Origin: Platynereis dumerilii
Lineage: Eukaryota > Annelida > Polychaeta > Phyllodocida > Nereididae
Length of the DNA stretch: 64,000 nt
Assembly (NCBI GenBank): GCA_026936325.1
Contig: JAPTHN010000012.1
Location: forward strand, 39,814,537-39,878,536
Direction of reading: 5' to 3'
The position numbers and the translations under genes are program-made. Positions 12,230-23,300 of this stretch are shown here, in pieces; position 1 is the stretch's first letter; each line of letters starts with the position of its first letter. The notes beneath the pieces are model-generated. The model was not told the origin of the DNA and ran no database searches. It saw only the letters and a list, made by a program, of their open reading frames with translations.

Positions 12230-13910
12230 AAGCATATTACTCAAATTGTGCATTTCCCTAAAATTCAACTCGATAGATAAATTTTTCATGACTCTACAGT
12301 GATTTGAAATTTGGGAATTTCCTCCCATTTTTCAGTTGGTCGCACATTTAGCAGTCAGACAAACTTCTCTTTTAATTAGACTTGATCAATCACCAAAACA
12401 CCTGAAATCTTAGTTATTTACTGTACAGTGTTCTCAGATAATGGATTCCGTAAAAGGCGGGGGCACAGACAGGACATGTACAACCCCCCCCCCCCCAGAT
12501 AAAAAACAATTACTGTAATGAGTGCCCCTCCAAAAAATTGTGCGCCCCTTGTTACGCACTACATCCAGCAAAGGAGCACCCAATAGCTAACACAGTGACA
12601 AAACTGTTTTTAAACTTATAAACCTAATTTTAAACCTATAAACCAATAACTAGTTTGTAAAATTCTTTGAGCAGAGCTGTTTTCAAACAAGGAACGATTC
12701 AGATCATAAAGCAACATGTTTAATCCATATTAAATCTTGGTGAAGTGGGTGATAAGATTGGTTTCTTTGGAAATAGTCTTGTTTTCTGAAAATAAACACA
12801 GATTTGATAATTTCCAAATCTCTTGATTACATCCAAAATGAGCCATTTAAAGGAAATCTCAGTCAGGTTGATAGTTTTAGCTTGTGAGATATAACGGTTA
12901 ATGTCCTGAAAGAACCGTTACAAAAGTCATTGCAGTCAATTTCGAGTCAAATATAACATTAATGCTCTGGCTCCGACGAAAGTTTGCATGCATTGACTAT
13001 GAAATAAAAATGAAAGTTATAAGTCCTACAAAAAAGTTTTTAAAGTGCTGAGCGAATTTCATGGCTGTGCCATTTACATATTATGGACTGTTGCAAAACA
13101 AATATGTACTGGAAATATGGATGATTGGGGCTTTACGTCCTAAATTAATGTACTGGGTAGGCTAATAAAGACAGGAGAGTAAGAGGGCAATAATGCAAAG
13201 GATGATTGAAACAGCTGTCCAACAAATGCCTGGGTGACCCGGCAAGAGCTGGATTCGAACTCGAGACCAAGCAATTGGCAGCCCAGCACACTACCACCAG
13301 ACCAACCCTCCCCCAGAACAACCCTCCCCCCAGACCAACCCCCCCCCCCCTAATATTTACTGGAAGGAAAGCTGGCTGGTTGGTTGAGGGCTCTATTCCC
13401 TGTATTTTGAACTGAAAAAGATAAGCCTTACATAGTCTGAAATCCTGGTTCCCTGATATAAAATTTTAATAAGTTGGCTTCCCAATGGCGGAGGAATCAT
13501 TTCTTACAATTTCATTTGAAAAAAAAAAGTCCAAAAGAGCGTTGAATTTCAGATACTAATGTAGTGGACTTCAGAAAACCATTAACCATTACTTTTCAAC
13601 ACACTTTGGTTATAGTCAAATGTAGAGTTCCCTCATCTTGGCATGTAATTGAGGCTATGTATCAGATGAAGCTCATCATCCCAGTATAAACTCATATTTT
13701 GGATTATAATCTCCTTTGAAAAATGTTTATCTCATCCTTGAAGGTTCAAACAAAAATTATATGGTGCGAAATAGTGGGTTGGCTCATATAGCAATTGGCT
13801 TGGGGGCTCAACTGGTTAGACACTCGACTTCCAAGAAAATAATAATTACAACAGCATTATCACAATTTCAGTGAGTTTAACATTTTGCAGTTACATATTT
13901 GATATTAAAT
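12230..13910. repeat. Diverged segmental duplication, copy B
   Basis: Partner of 7255-11110. It contains the same SINE (13119-13310) and the same flanks, but no LINE and no hAT MITE, so it shows the uninterrupted state for both. It has its own roughly 110-base insertion (about 13711-13820) and a poly-C run at 12486-12497. Confidence 0.8.
13119..13310 (-). mobile_element. tRNA-derived SINE, copy 2
   Basis: Same family and orientation as the SINE at 8478, and in the paralogous position within copy B. The B-box region reads GAGTTCGAATCC on the minus strand. It was therefore present before the segment duplicated. Confidence 0.8.
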
Positions 13911-13948
13911 TTCAGGATGAAGGTCTATCACTTTGTCTTAACTTGACA

Positions 13949-14343
13949 GTCTGAGAGAGGGCAAGGTGGGAGCCATCTGTTGAAATGAGGTTGAATGACC
14001 CAAAAGGACAACAAAGAATATGGGAATTACCTCCCTGAAATACTGGCATCGTATATGATGCCTTGTACCATTCAACTTTTGTCTGAGAGAGGGCAAGGTG
14101 GGAGCCATCTGTTGAAATGAGGTTGAATGACCCAAAAGGACAACAAAGAATATGGGAATTACCTCCCTGAAATACTGGCATCGTATATGATGCCTTGTAC
14201 CATTCAACTTTTGTCTGAGAGAGGGCAAGGTGGGAGCCATCTGTTGAAATGAGGTTGAATGACCCAAAAGGACAACAAAGAATATGGAATTACCTCCCTG
14301 AAATACTGGCATCGTATATGATGCCTTGTAACATTCAACTTTT
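13949..14343. repeat. 132-bp unit repeated three times
   Basis: Nearly identical units start GTCTGAGAGAGGGCAAGG at 13949, 14081 and 14213; the third is a base shorter. Each carries CAAAGAATATGGGAATTACC, which also occurs in the dispersed MITE family found at 32400 and 60780, so this is an internal amplification of that element. The open frames through it are a by-product of the 132 = 3x44 period. Confidence 0.9.
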
Positions 14344-15600
14344 CTGTCAGCCATTCACTAGCCTGTATTTCACTGCATTAAATCCCATATTCCTTGCTGT
14401 CCGCTTATCGGTCTCATGTTTGTCTGAGTGTTTCTCTCATGGCATAAGCCGGTTATTCACCATGGATCAGGAATACGGTGTAGGGGAGACCGGGGCTGGT
14501 TGTCACAGGGGCAGGTTGTCACAGTGTGTAAAACTTAGACATGCTACTATTTCTATATAAAGCATGCAGGAGCACTGCCATTCTGTATGAATGGCAAAAG
14601 GGGAGTGACTTAAACCTATCTGGTAAATATATACCTATATCAATCGAAATCTTGATGTGATATTGGACATTTTTTTAAATTCAGAATTCGGGGCAGGTTG
14701 TCACACTTTCGGGGCAGGTTGTCACACTCTCGGGGCAGGTTGTCACACTTTTGGTTAAGAGCTCGAATGCAGGAAGTGGAACTCTGTAGGGCAAATCTTG
14801 ACCAAGAAAAGTTATTTTGGACATATGAGGAATCCTTTACTTGCCAATTGAAGACCTTAACAAACATGCTACTGTGTACAAGAGTGCTGCAAATGAAGGC
14901 TTACCAATCAGTAGGAAAGCATTCTGATACGGAGTAGGATTTTTACGATTTTTTTGGAAAATTTTATATATAAATTTGAAATCGATTTATTTAAACACAA
15001 TGCAATATCTGCATACATCTTCAGTCATCAATAGCATGTATAAAGCACAAATTTATATTTGTGTTAGTTTTTTTGGTTTTAAAGCCTGGTCCTAATAGGT
15101 AACAACCAGCTCCAAAAAGTGTGACAACCTGCCCCGCCTTTTTGTGACAACCTGCCCCGACTGATGAAAATTCCAAAAACGGGTGACCAAGGCCGTTGTT
15201 ATCAAAATTTTGACTATTTGTTCTAATGATGATTTAAAGAAATGTTTATATGGTAATTGTATTAACTGTATCTTTTTCAACTACTATTTGATAAAGACTA
15301 GCATTGCATGCAAGTTAAAGGTAAAAAATTACTTTTTGTGACAGGCATTTTTTAATAGTCCTTGTGCCTACCAGACTCCCTTCCAGGGGTCAAGATTTTT
15401 CAAAAAGACTCCAGTGGGTTATAAAAGCAAAAAACAATGATTGGTTGAGCTGTGTGACTCCATAGTTTAGTGCAATAAAAAGTGTGACAACCTGCCCCTG
15501 TGACAACCAGCCCCGGTCTCCCCTATGTATTTATCACAGCTCCTAGAGCCCTCGGGTGGTAAATCATTCCTCTGCTGTGGTAAATAACCTATAAAAATAG
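14336..15600 (+). repeat. Dispersed MITE-like repeat (family X), split by a transposon
   Basis: The left arm (14336-14480) carries TGTATTTCACTGCATTAAAT and ends GGTTATTCACCATGGATCAGG. The right arm (15526-15600) carries CCCTCGGGTGGTAAATC and ends in AACCTATA. The copy at 32400-32710 has the same sequence uninterrupted. The TA-flanked element 14483-15523 sits between the arms. Relatives lie at 46765-46990 and, inverted, 60780-60930. Confidence 0.75.
14483..15523. mobile_element. Non-autonomous DNA transposon, TA target, GGGGAGACC termini (copy 1)
   Basis: 1041 bp between TA dinucleotides (14481-14482 and 15524-15525). Terminal inverted repeats of 41 bp match perfectly, beginning GGGGAGACCGGGGCTGG; each contains two TTGTCACA units. 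Subterminal copies of GGGGCAGGTTGTCACAC lie at 14693-14750 on the left and as reverse complements at 15119-15160 on the right. There is no transposase-like frame. A TA duplication is shared with several superfamilies and does not by itself place the element. Confidence 0.85.
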
Positions 15601-16012
15601 GATAATATACAAATACGGCATGATATGAGTGCAGTATGCGCCCTGGTTCAATATGAATTTCCTCGTGCAAATAGATTTTCATATTGCACGATAATAAGTG
15701 TCATATTTGCTTTATTACATGACCACTATGCTTCCAATATAATGTTCCATTCTGAAAAAAAAATTCGAAATATGCAATATGAGTTATGATGTCGTCATGT
15801 GACTGATTTTGGCCAATCAACATCGCTCTAGCATAGTGGTCATGCAATAATTATTGATACATTCATGAGCAAGTCCAACAATAAATTATTTTGTAAATGC
15901 AACACATCCTCTGAAACATAAAACAGCTTCAACACCAGGTGGCATTCACAGTTGAGTAAGCTTCTCTGCACTCTCTTGTGGCAGGAACGGGAAGCTTTGT
16001 CTGGCACCAAAA
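15601..16012. other. No gene seen
   Basis: Short intergenic stretch; AT-rich and without a recognised frame or repeat. Confidence 0.5.
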
Positions 16013-16158
16013 CAGTGGCGTAGCTAGGAAATTTTCCAGGGGGGGCAAAATTTTCAAGTCAATTATTTAAATATTTATAAATATATATATAAATATTTTA
16101 TTGGTTAATTTTTTACATTAGGATCGCCCCCCCCTGCCCCCCTGTAGCTACGCCACTG
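16013..16158. mobile_element. Short hAT-like MITE (CAGTGGCGTAGCTA termini)
   Basis: 146 bp with inverted termini CAGTGGCGTAGCTA/TAGCTACGCCACTG. The flanking 8-mers are CACCAAAA (16005) and CAGCAAAA (16159), one mismatch apart, as expected of an older hAT insertion. The interior has G-rich and C-rich runs next to the termini. Elements with this terminus are common in invertebrate and fish genomes. Confidence 0.8.
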
Positions 16159-16949
16159 CAGCAAAAGAATCGTGAGTTTATAACTTTCTGCTGCACCTTA
16201 TACTCACTCATCAAGCTGGGGATTACTAACTGATAAATATGAATATTCATGAGCTTTGACATGACCTTTGGGCAGGTTCCATTTTATTCAAATGTTCTTT
16301 TAATTTTTAAGAGTGAGAAAACAGTTGTCTTCTGGATCCGGACTCTCAAACAAAAAAAGCAAACAATTTGGTGGTCAATTTGACACCAAGCCTGTATTCT
16401 ACATTATCAATTGTGGATATCCTGACCCAGTTAACCGTCTATATTACAGTGTGTCACTTTGATATAATAAAATGAGGACCATTTCACTGTGAAAAATGCA
16501 CTTTGTGACTCATGATAGCTGATGAAGTGTCATTTTCTCTACTTTCAACATGGGAAACAATAGAGGCTGTCTGATTGGTCATGATCATGAGAAGGCCATT
16601 TGACTTGTCATAACTGATTTTAGAGTGAAAATCAGATGCATAATCCTTGATTTGATTTTCAACTTACTCCTGGGTTTAATTATCAGCATGCTGCACGGGG
16701 GTCACTGCATTTACTTATTTTATGGGCATGGCATCGTTGTTTACGAATATCCCCATGAATGACACCTTGGGCGTTTTTGGAAAGGTTACACTAGTAACTC
16801 AGGTGACACGGGTAACAAGCATTTGTTTGCGAACATGACAGACTCGACCCTCGTGTCTCCCCGAACCAGAACAGGAGAGCTTCACTTGAGCAGGAACCAC
16901 TTTTGTCATGTTGTGAAAAAACTCGAGACCCCAGAAATCCCCACATATT
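16159..16949. other. No gene seen
   Basis: No coding frame with family features and no clear repeat. Confidence 0.5.
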
Positions 16950-17170
16950 ATGCATTTTTTGAGAAAGTTAAAGGGGGTATTTTCTCAATATAGTTATTGT
17001 TAAGAATGAGGTATTCCCCATTTTTAAAAGGTAGGAAATCAAATTCCTTCAATTCAGTTATGTCGTTATCATTTATAATTGGCCGTCTCAAATGTTTCCC
17101 TGATTTGAAAAGGACTTGGAGACTGTTGTCATGGAGTGATTTTGTTGTCAGAAATGTTGAGCTCATAAAT
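16950..17170 (-). pseudogene. TLR gene fragment (leucine-rich repeat part)
   Basis: On the minus strand this encodes NDNDITELKEFDFLPF and LILNNNYIEKIPPLTFS, closely matching residues about 405-460 of the TLR at 20356-24132 (NDNGITELKEFDFQPF, LVLNNNYIEKIHPLAFS). The DNA is recognisably similar over about 215 bases and then stops abruptly on both sides. No signal peptide, transmembrane or TIR sequence is nearby, so it is a scrap of a paralogue, in the opposite orientation. It implies that the TLR once had at least one local relative. Confidence 0.8.
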
Positions 17171-17227
17171 TTTATCGAAGTCTAAAAGGGAGCCGACTGT
17201 GAAAGTTGCAAATTTGTTTGATGAAAC

Positions 17228-17488
17228 CATAGAAATACATAGAATGGACTTGAGGCTGTATGATGCCACCGCAAGATGAGGTCACCAAATCTGCCATATT
17301 GGAACTGCCCTGAGACATGACGTCACAATAGACTAATTATGATGTGACGTCATGCCATTGTTGTAAGTGACATTACTATTATTGGTGACTTCACGGTTAC
17401 ATTGTGCCAGGACACAGGGCAGTTCCAAGATGGTGGATTTGGTTGCTTCATCTGCCAGAGCCTCATGTCCGTTCTATGTATTTCTATG
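17228..17488. mobile_element. hAT-type MITE, copy 2
   Basis: 261 bp, the same family as 10690-10949, with a perfect but different 8-bp duplication GATGAAAC (17220-17227 and 17489-17496). The two copies therefore arose by independent insertion. Non-coding. Confidence 0.9.
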
Positions 17489-17496
17489 GATGAAAC

Positions 17497-20355
17497 ATCC
17501 CAGGATATCAGGCAATCCGATCCATGCCACAGTCGATGCATATTCTACGGTTTGTAGAATGCGCAAAAGAATCATGGATATGATATTTCCCAGTACAAAA
17601 AGTATAAAAGCAGTACAACCTCTCAGTGCTCGATATAGCCCATTATGGTGCTGCAGAGGCGTAAAACACAAACCTATCAGTGAGGAAGTGCAAAATGAGT
17701 ACAAGAGCATTTTGTGGACCCAAATCTGATATAAAATCATTCCAGCCTTCTTTTTTCTTCTCTAGGCCTATAAGTAACTATGTGTAGTTATTTTAATTAC
17801 ATTGATTTGGCAGAGGAACTGATATTATATGTGGCCTATAAAATTAATGAAGCCTTGATTTTTAGATACTTCAAATGTACTCCAATTGTACTGCAAAAAT
17901 GCTTCCTGCCAGTATGCACAGCTAGTATGCTCCTTTTGTACTCCCTGCAAAGGAGTATTTGTGGAGCGCATGCATTCGCATATTGAGAGTATAAATGGAG
18001 CATAATTTAAACAATTCACAGGCCTCTCAGTGAGTCCATAAAAACCCATATAGTCCATATTAGTCCATATTGGCATTTTGGATCCATATTTTTTTCAAGC
18101 AGTCCATATATTTTGCATTCTTGGGCTTCCGCGTATGATGAATTTCACAATCAGTATCTGACTTTTGAAATTTAGTGTAGGCCTAACTACAAAGTGAGCA
18201 GATTAGTTTTCCCACATGTTTGGTGCCTTCAATAATAATGCTTTACAGACATTGGTTAAGAAACTTAAGTACACAGATTTCTAGATTAAATTGAAACATA
18301 TATAGTTAGTAACTTGTTACAATTTAGTTTGACCACCTTTGCCTTCACAAATGGCCCTGACATGTCCTTCAGCTGCCCCCCCCCCCATGAACCCGGCATG
18401 GTATACCTTGACCATGCTATGGACACTGCTGTGTGGCATTTGTGAGAAGGCCCATGTTGCAAGCAATGCAATCAGTAGTTTTTACAGTTGCTGTCTTCAG
18501 GGATTTCACAGTTTGCCACTCAGCCATACCTGTGAATTACGACAGCAGCTTTGCACAGTGTCAGAACAGTCACAAATGTGACACTGGTCATTCATGTTTC
18601 AAGCAAGTTACATTCAGGAATATTTCCTACAACTTCAATACATATTTTTAAAAAACATATTTGAATGCAGATGCACATAGATGCAACGTATTGTAAGTAC
18701 CATTTTACTCTTGTATATTTTATGTCTAGATAAACTTATTTTTTATCTTTCATGTAACTTTGGTTAGCCAATTTTGTGTCATCCAATTTTTGTGTATTGG
18801 ACATTTAAGGTTTCTGTAGGCTAACTCATTATTTTCCTTTGTATAGTATCATATTCATTCACAAGTGTTAATCATCAGTAGCTTATATCTATATAATTTA
18901 TGTATGTTTAATATAGACTTCATAGACTGATTTGAGGTTAAAAACTCTATTCATTTGTGTAAATATAGATAATATCTATAAAGTTTAAACTCATGCATAT
19001 AACATAGATTATTTCTTTCTTTTTTTTGTCAGATTCACCAATCAATGGTCCAACATGACTACATTGAGTTGAATAAATGCATCTAAACCGCTTCTATGAC
19101 TTTTTACTGCATCGCATTCAACAGTGATTGACCAAATTTTTGCTCGGTTTATTTCTGGGTTACTTATGTGGCCATATAACCAAGAGCAATGAACATTACA
19201 ACATGCCTGATCAACATTTGTATTGTGTGCAAGACACTGCAGGTGCACCATGTTTGGTAAATATGTAGTTTTGGCCATATGCTTTTATCAACCATGGTGA
19301 CATCTCAGCCTACAGCACTTTCATATACGATTGGCTGTTGATGTTCACACCCTCCAAGATAGAGTTTTCGGCAAGTGGATTTGTCTAAAAATGAGGATCG
19401 CCTCGAATTTGCGGACCGACAGTAAAAATCGTCTATCGATCAAGTGTATCAATGATACGTACCGTATCGATTTTGTGTAACGATATAGACCCCTACTACA
19501 TAGGCCAATTTTTTCCAATAAGTTGAGAGCAATGTAAACAGTTTTGTACTTGAGTTGTGGGGTTTTTAATGAACCAGGATGTCAAGAACCAAGAGTAGTT
19601 TATGTTTTATATTATACGTATTTCAACTCAAACATGCCATGACAACATATACATAGAGTTGTTGGTTTTGTAATTACATATTTTGTCATCTTGAATACAG
19701 TCATTTGTGCTTGCCTCAAAGAGTGAAAAACGATGGTTTCTATTAAGATTCCTACAAAATCTACATATCTGGAGGCCTGTTATTTGAGGTTCACACATCT
19801 ATACTAGATTGAAGATCTGAACCGACTCTTTTGACGATAAGGATTCTTTAAATTCATATATTTACACTTTAATGGTAAAAAGGATATCTTACCCAGACTA
19901 ACTTCTCCATCGATAAATACTCGAGAATATGCTGTGAGAAGCTTTCTTATCTGCACACAGTCACTCGCAGTAAAAGCAAATGAGGTGACTGGCTAATCAT
20001 AAACATTATTTAACACTTATGAGACTCTACATCAAATTAATTTTATGGCGGAACACGCCTTTTGTGGGAATATCATATTCAATTTGTGAACCAGCAAAAC
20101 TTTAACAAAACAAAAAAATCATGTACTTTGAAGGCACAATGATGATAGCATCTATGTTGACTTGAGACATGCAAATCAGACAGCTAAAATAAACCAATTT
20201 CAAAACAGTTTGGATGTGTCACTATTCCAGTTTAAGATAATAACAGGTGGAAATTTCTGCATTCAGATCGTGTAATCTAAAAAACCACAAGTGCCTTGCC
20301 ATAGACAAAGAATATATTTACAATCATTAAAATCGGGCACAAAAAACATTAAAAA
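17497..20355. other. No gene seen; upstream region of the TLR
   Basis: About 2.9 kb of AT-rich sequence with only short frames lacking family features. A TATCGATACGGTACG-like stretch near 19440-19490 could be a decayed hAT end. No promoter element stands out before the TLR start codon. Confidence 0.45.
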
Positions 20356-23300
20356 ATGACCTTATTTTATATTATACTTTTCTTGATATTGCCAACTGCA
20401 CAGGGTACTTCAGCAAAATACCCCGAGTTTCCGTTTAAAATCGTTATTCATGGGTTTCCAGTGAACAGAGTTATGTTTCATCTTAATGATGAATTAAGAG
20501 CAGCTGGACTGTCCACTGACTCCACCATGCAACAGTGTCTTTTCAAAAAGACAGAAGCGACAGGAATCACAAAAATAAAGTCGGTCTGCAACAAAGTCCA
20601 TGACAAACATCATATCCGTGATGCTTTTGTGCATTCCATAAACCGCCATCTTGTTTACATCGACTGCGACATTGATCGGAAAGACAGTGCAATCAAAAAC
20701 AGTCAGAAAACCAAAAACTCATGTCATTGCAAGACCTTGCAGTTAAACAATGCAAACAACATCCAGGCAACCGCTTACAATCCTGGTTGTTTTAATGAAC
20801 AAATCAACCTCCGGAAATACCTGTTTCATGGCCATGAGCACTTGGCAGTATTGGCTCTTTCAAACATACCTTACCTCTCAATAGAGCCAGGTGCGTTTAA
20901 CCACTTGCTTTCATTAGAATTTGTGTCATTGGTTGACAATGGATTAAACACTGAAGATTTACCAGCTGGGCTATTTTGCAATAATGCAAAGCTAAAGAAA
21001 ATGCACTTACAAGGATCACAATTTAACACATTTCCATCTCAATTGTTCACTTGCAGTCAAACCAATAATAATGAAACGCAATGTCTGCCTCAACTGAGTG
21101 ATGTCATTATTCGGCATACTTCCATCGAAGATATTCCTTCATCACTGTTTGGATGTGTCAGGGGCATTCAACTGCTTTTATTACCAAACAACAACATTTC
21201 AAGCCTCAAACCTTTCATGTTTCAACGTCTCCCCAATCTGACTTGGCTGCAATTGAGTTCAAATAGATTCACAAGACTAGAAGCAGTCTGGTTTGCTAAA
21301 GCAAAATCATTGAAAGTTTTGCTTCTAAATGACAATCAGATCTCCAGCATAGATGGTAGCTTTGCCCCATTGTGTTTAATAAGAATAGACATGGGCCAAA
21401 ACATTCTGGAATCCATATCAGACAATACGTTTAATACACATTGTCTGTTATCCTTGAATGTTTCATCAAACAAATTGGCAACGTTTGCAGTTGGCTCCCT
21501 TTCAGTCTCAGATAAAATTTTTCGTCTTTCAATTTCTCACAACAAAATCACTTCTATGACAATAGTTGCCAAATCATTCACCAAATCAGGGAAATATTTA
21601 ATGAAGCTACTTTTAAATGATAACGGCATTACGGAATTGAAGGAATTTGACTTCCAACCTTTCAACAATGTCAAGATCCTTGTTCTTAACAATAATTACA
21701 TTGAGAAAATACATCCTTTGGCTTTCTCAAACCTGCATAGATTGAGAGGGCTTTATTTGGAAAATAATTTGATATCGTACATTGGACCACATTTTTCCAC
21801 CCTTAGTAATTTGGTTGGACTATATCTGGGAGGAAACAAATTAAGGAGGATCACTGCAGAAATGTTCCATGGCTTACACAATCTTTTAAAGTTACATATG
21901 GATAATAACCTGATTGATCATATAGATAACACTTCATTTAAAGACTTGCATAACATCACTTTCTTAAACCTGGAAAGCAACAACTTGACTTACATAGATG
22001 ACAATGTTATTCCTGCATCAGTGAAATACTTGAACCTCTCCAACAATCTACTAGAGAATATTCCATGTTCAACATACAGAAATGACTTAGCTGCATTGCG
22101 TTTAGATTACAACAGAATCTCACTTATCAGGAAGCAACCAAGGTGCTTCAGGGAAAACCTACTAGTACTCTTCATAAAATATAATTCTATCAAGACAATA
22201 GAGCCTGGAGCCTTCCGAGGCTTTTCAGTTCTGAGAACCCTGGATTTGACAGGAAACAAGTTGCGCTTAAATTTCACACTTAACTACTTCAGAGGACCAC
22301 CATTGTTGGACCTGCATCTGGCATTTAATAAAATAGACTCTCTTGAAAACCTGTTCCTTCATAATCCTATGAACGCACTCAAGGGACTGCAATTGCGCAA
22401 CAATCCCATAACCTACTTGCCTAAACAATTCTCTCCATATGAAATTTTTGTAACATCGCTTTATCTCAATTCCTGCAACATTACTAAAATACACCCTCAA
22501 GCTTTTGCCAACTTGAAGCATCTACATTATGTAAATTTGACATTGAATCACATCTCATACTTCACAAATCTTCAATTGCCCAAAACTAGGTTCTTAGCTA
22601 TCAATATGTATAACAATAATATTGAATGCTCATGCAGATTGAAATGGTTGAGAAGTGATAAGTATCTTTTGCATGTATACAATATTGGTCATTGCTATTA
22701 TCCTGTAAATAGCAGTTACATTGATTTCAACCGACTTCCTGCTGATTTGTTTGTCTGCAAAACTGATGCAGAGTGTGACACTACAATGTGTTCTTGTTTC
22801 ACAAAAGACCAACACTCCGGACCAGCTATAATAGATTGCAGTGACAGAAACTCATCTTCATTACCAAAACTTTTTTCACAAATGACTGGTGCAATATATC
22901 TCCATAAGAACAATTACAAATACTTGAGCTTGTCACAGAGCACCCCTGTGTCATACAGAGCAAGCATTCTAACTCTGCACCATTGCAACATTGAGCGTAT
23001 AAGTGACAAGTTCTTTACCAATTTCAGATATTTGGAGGAATTGTATCTGAATGACAATCAAATTAAAACACTCCAACATGGAATCTTTGCTGATCTCACA
23101 TTACTCAAAAAGCTGACATTGAATGGAAACTTACTTGAAGAAATAAGCGGTGATGTATTGTCAAGTAACAAGGCTTTGATGGTCTTGCTTCTGCACAATA
23201 ATTTACTGAAGGAATTAAAAACGCAGACAAGACAGGTTATTAAAGACTTGTATTACCTGACCACGCTTAGTTTATATGATAACCCTTGGATTTGTAAGTG

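Noticed and set aside
13912-14354. Repetitive proteins on the minus strand (two frames)
   Set aside because: They arise because the 132-bp unit is a multiple of three; the sequence belongs to a non-coding MITE family.
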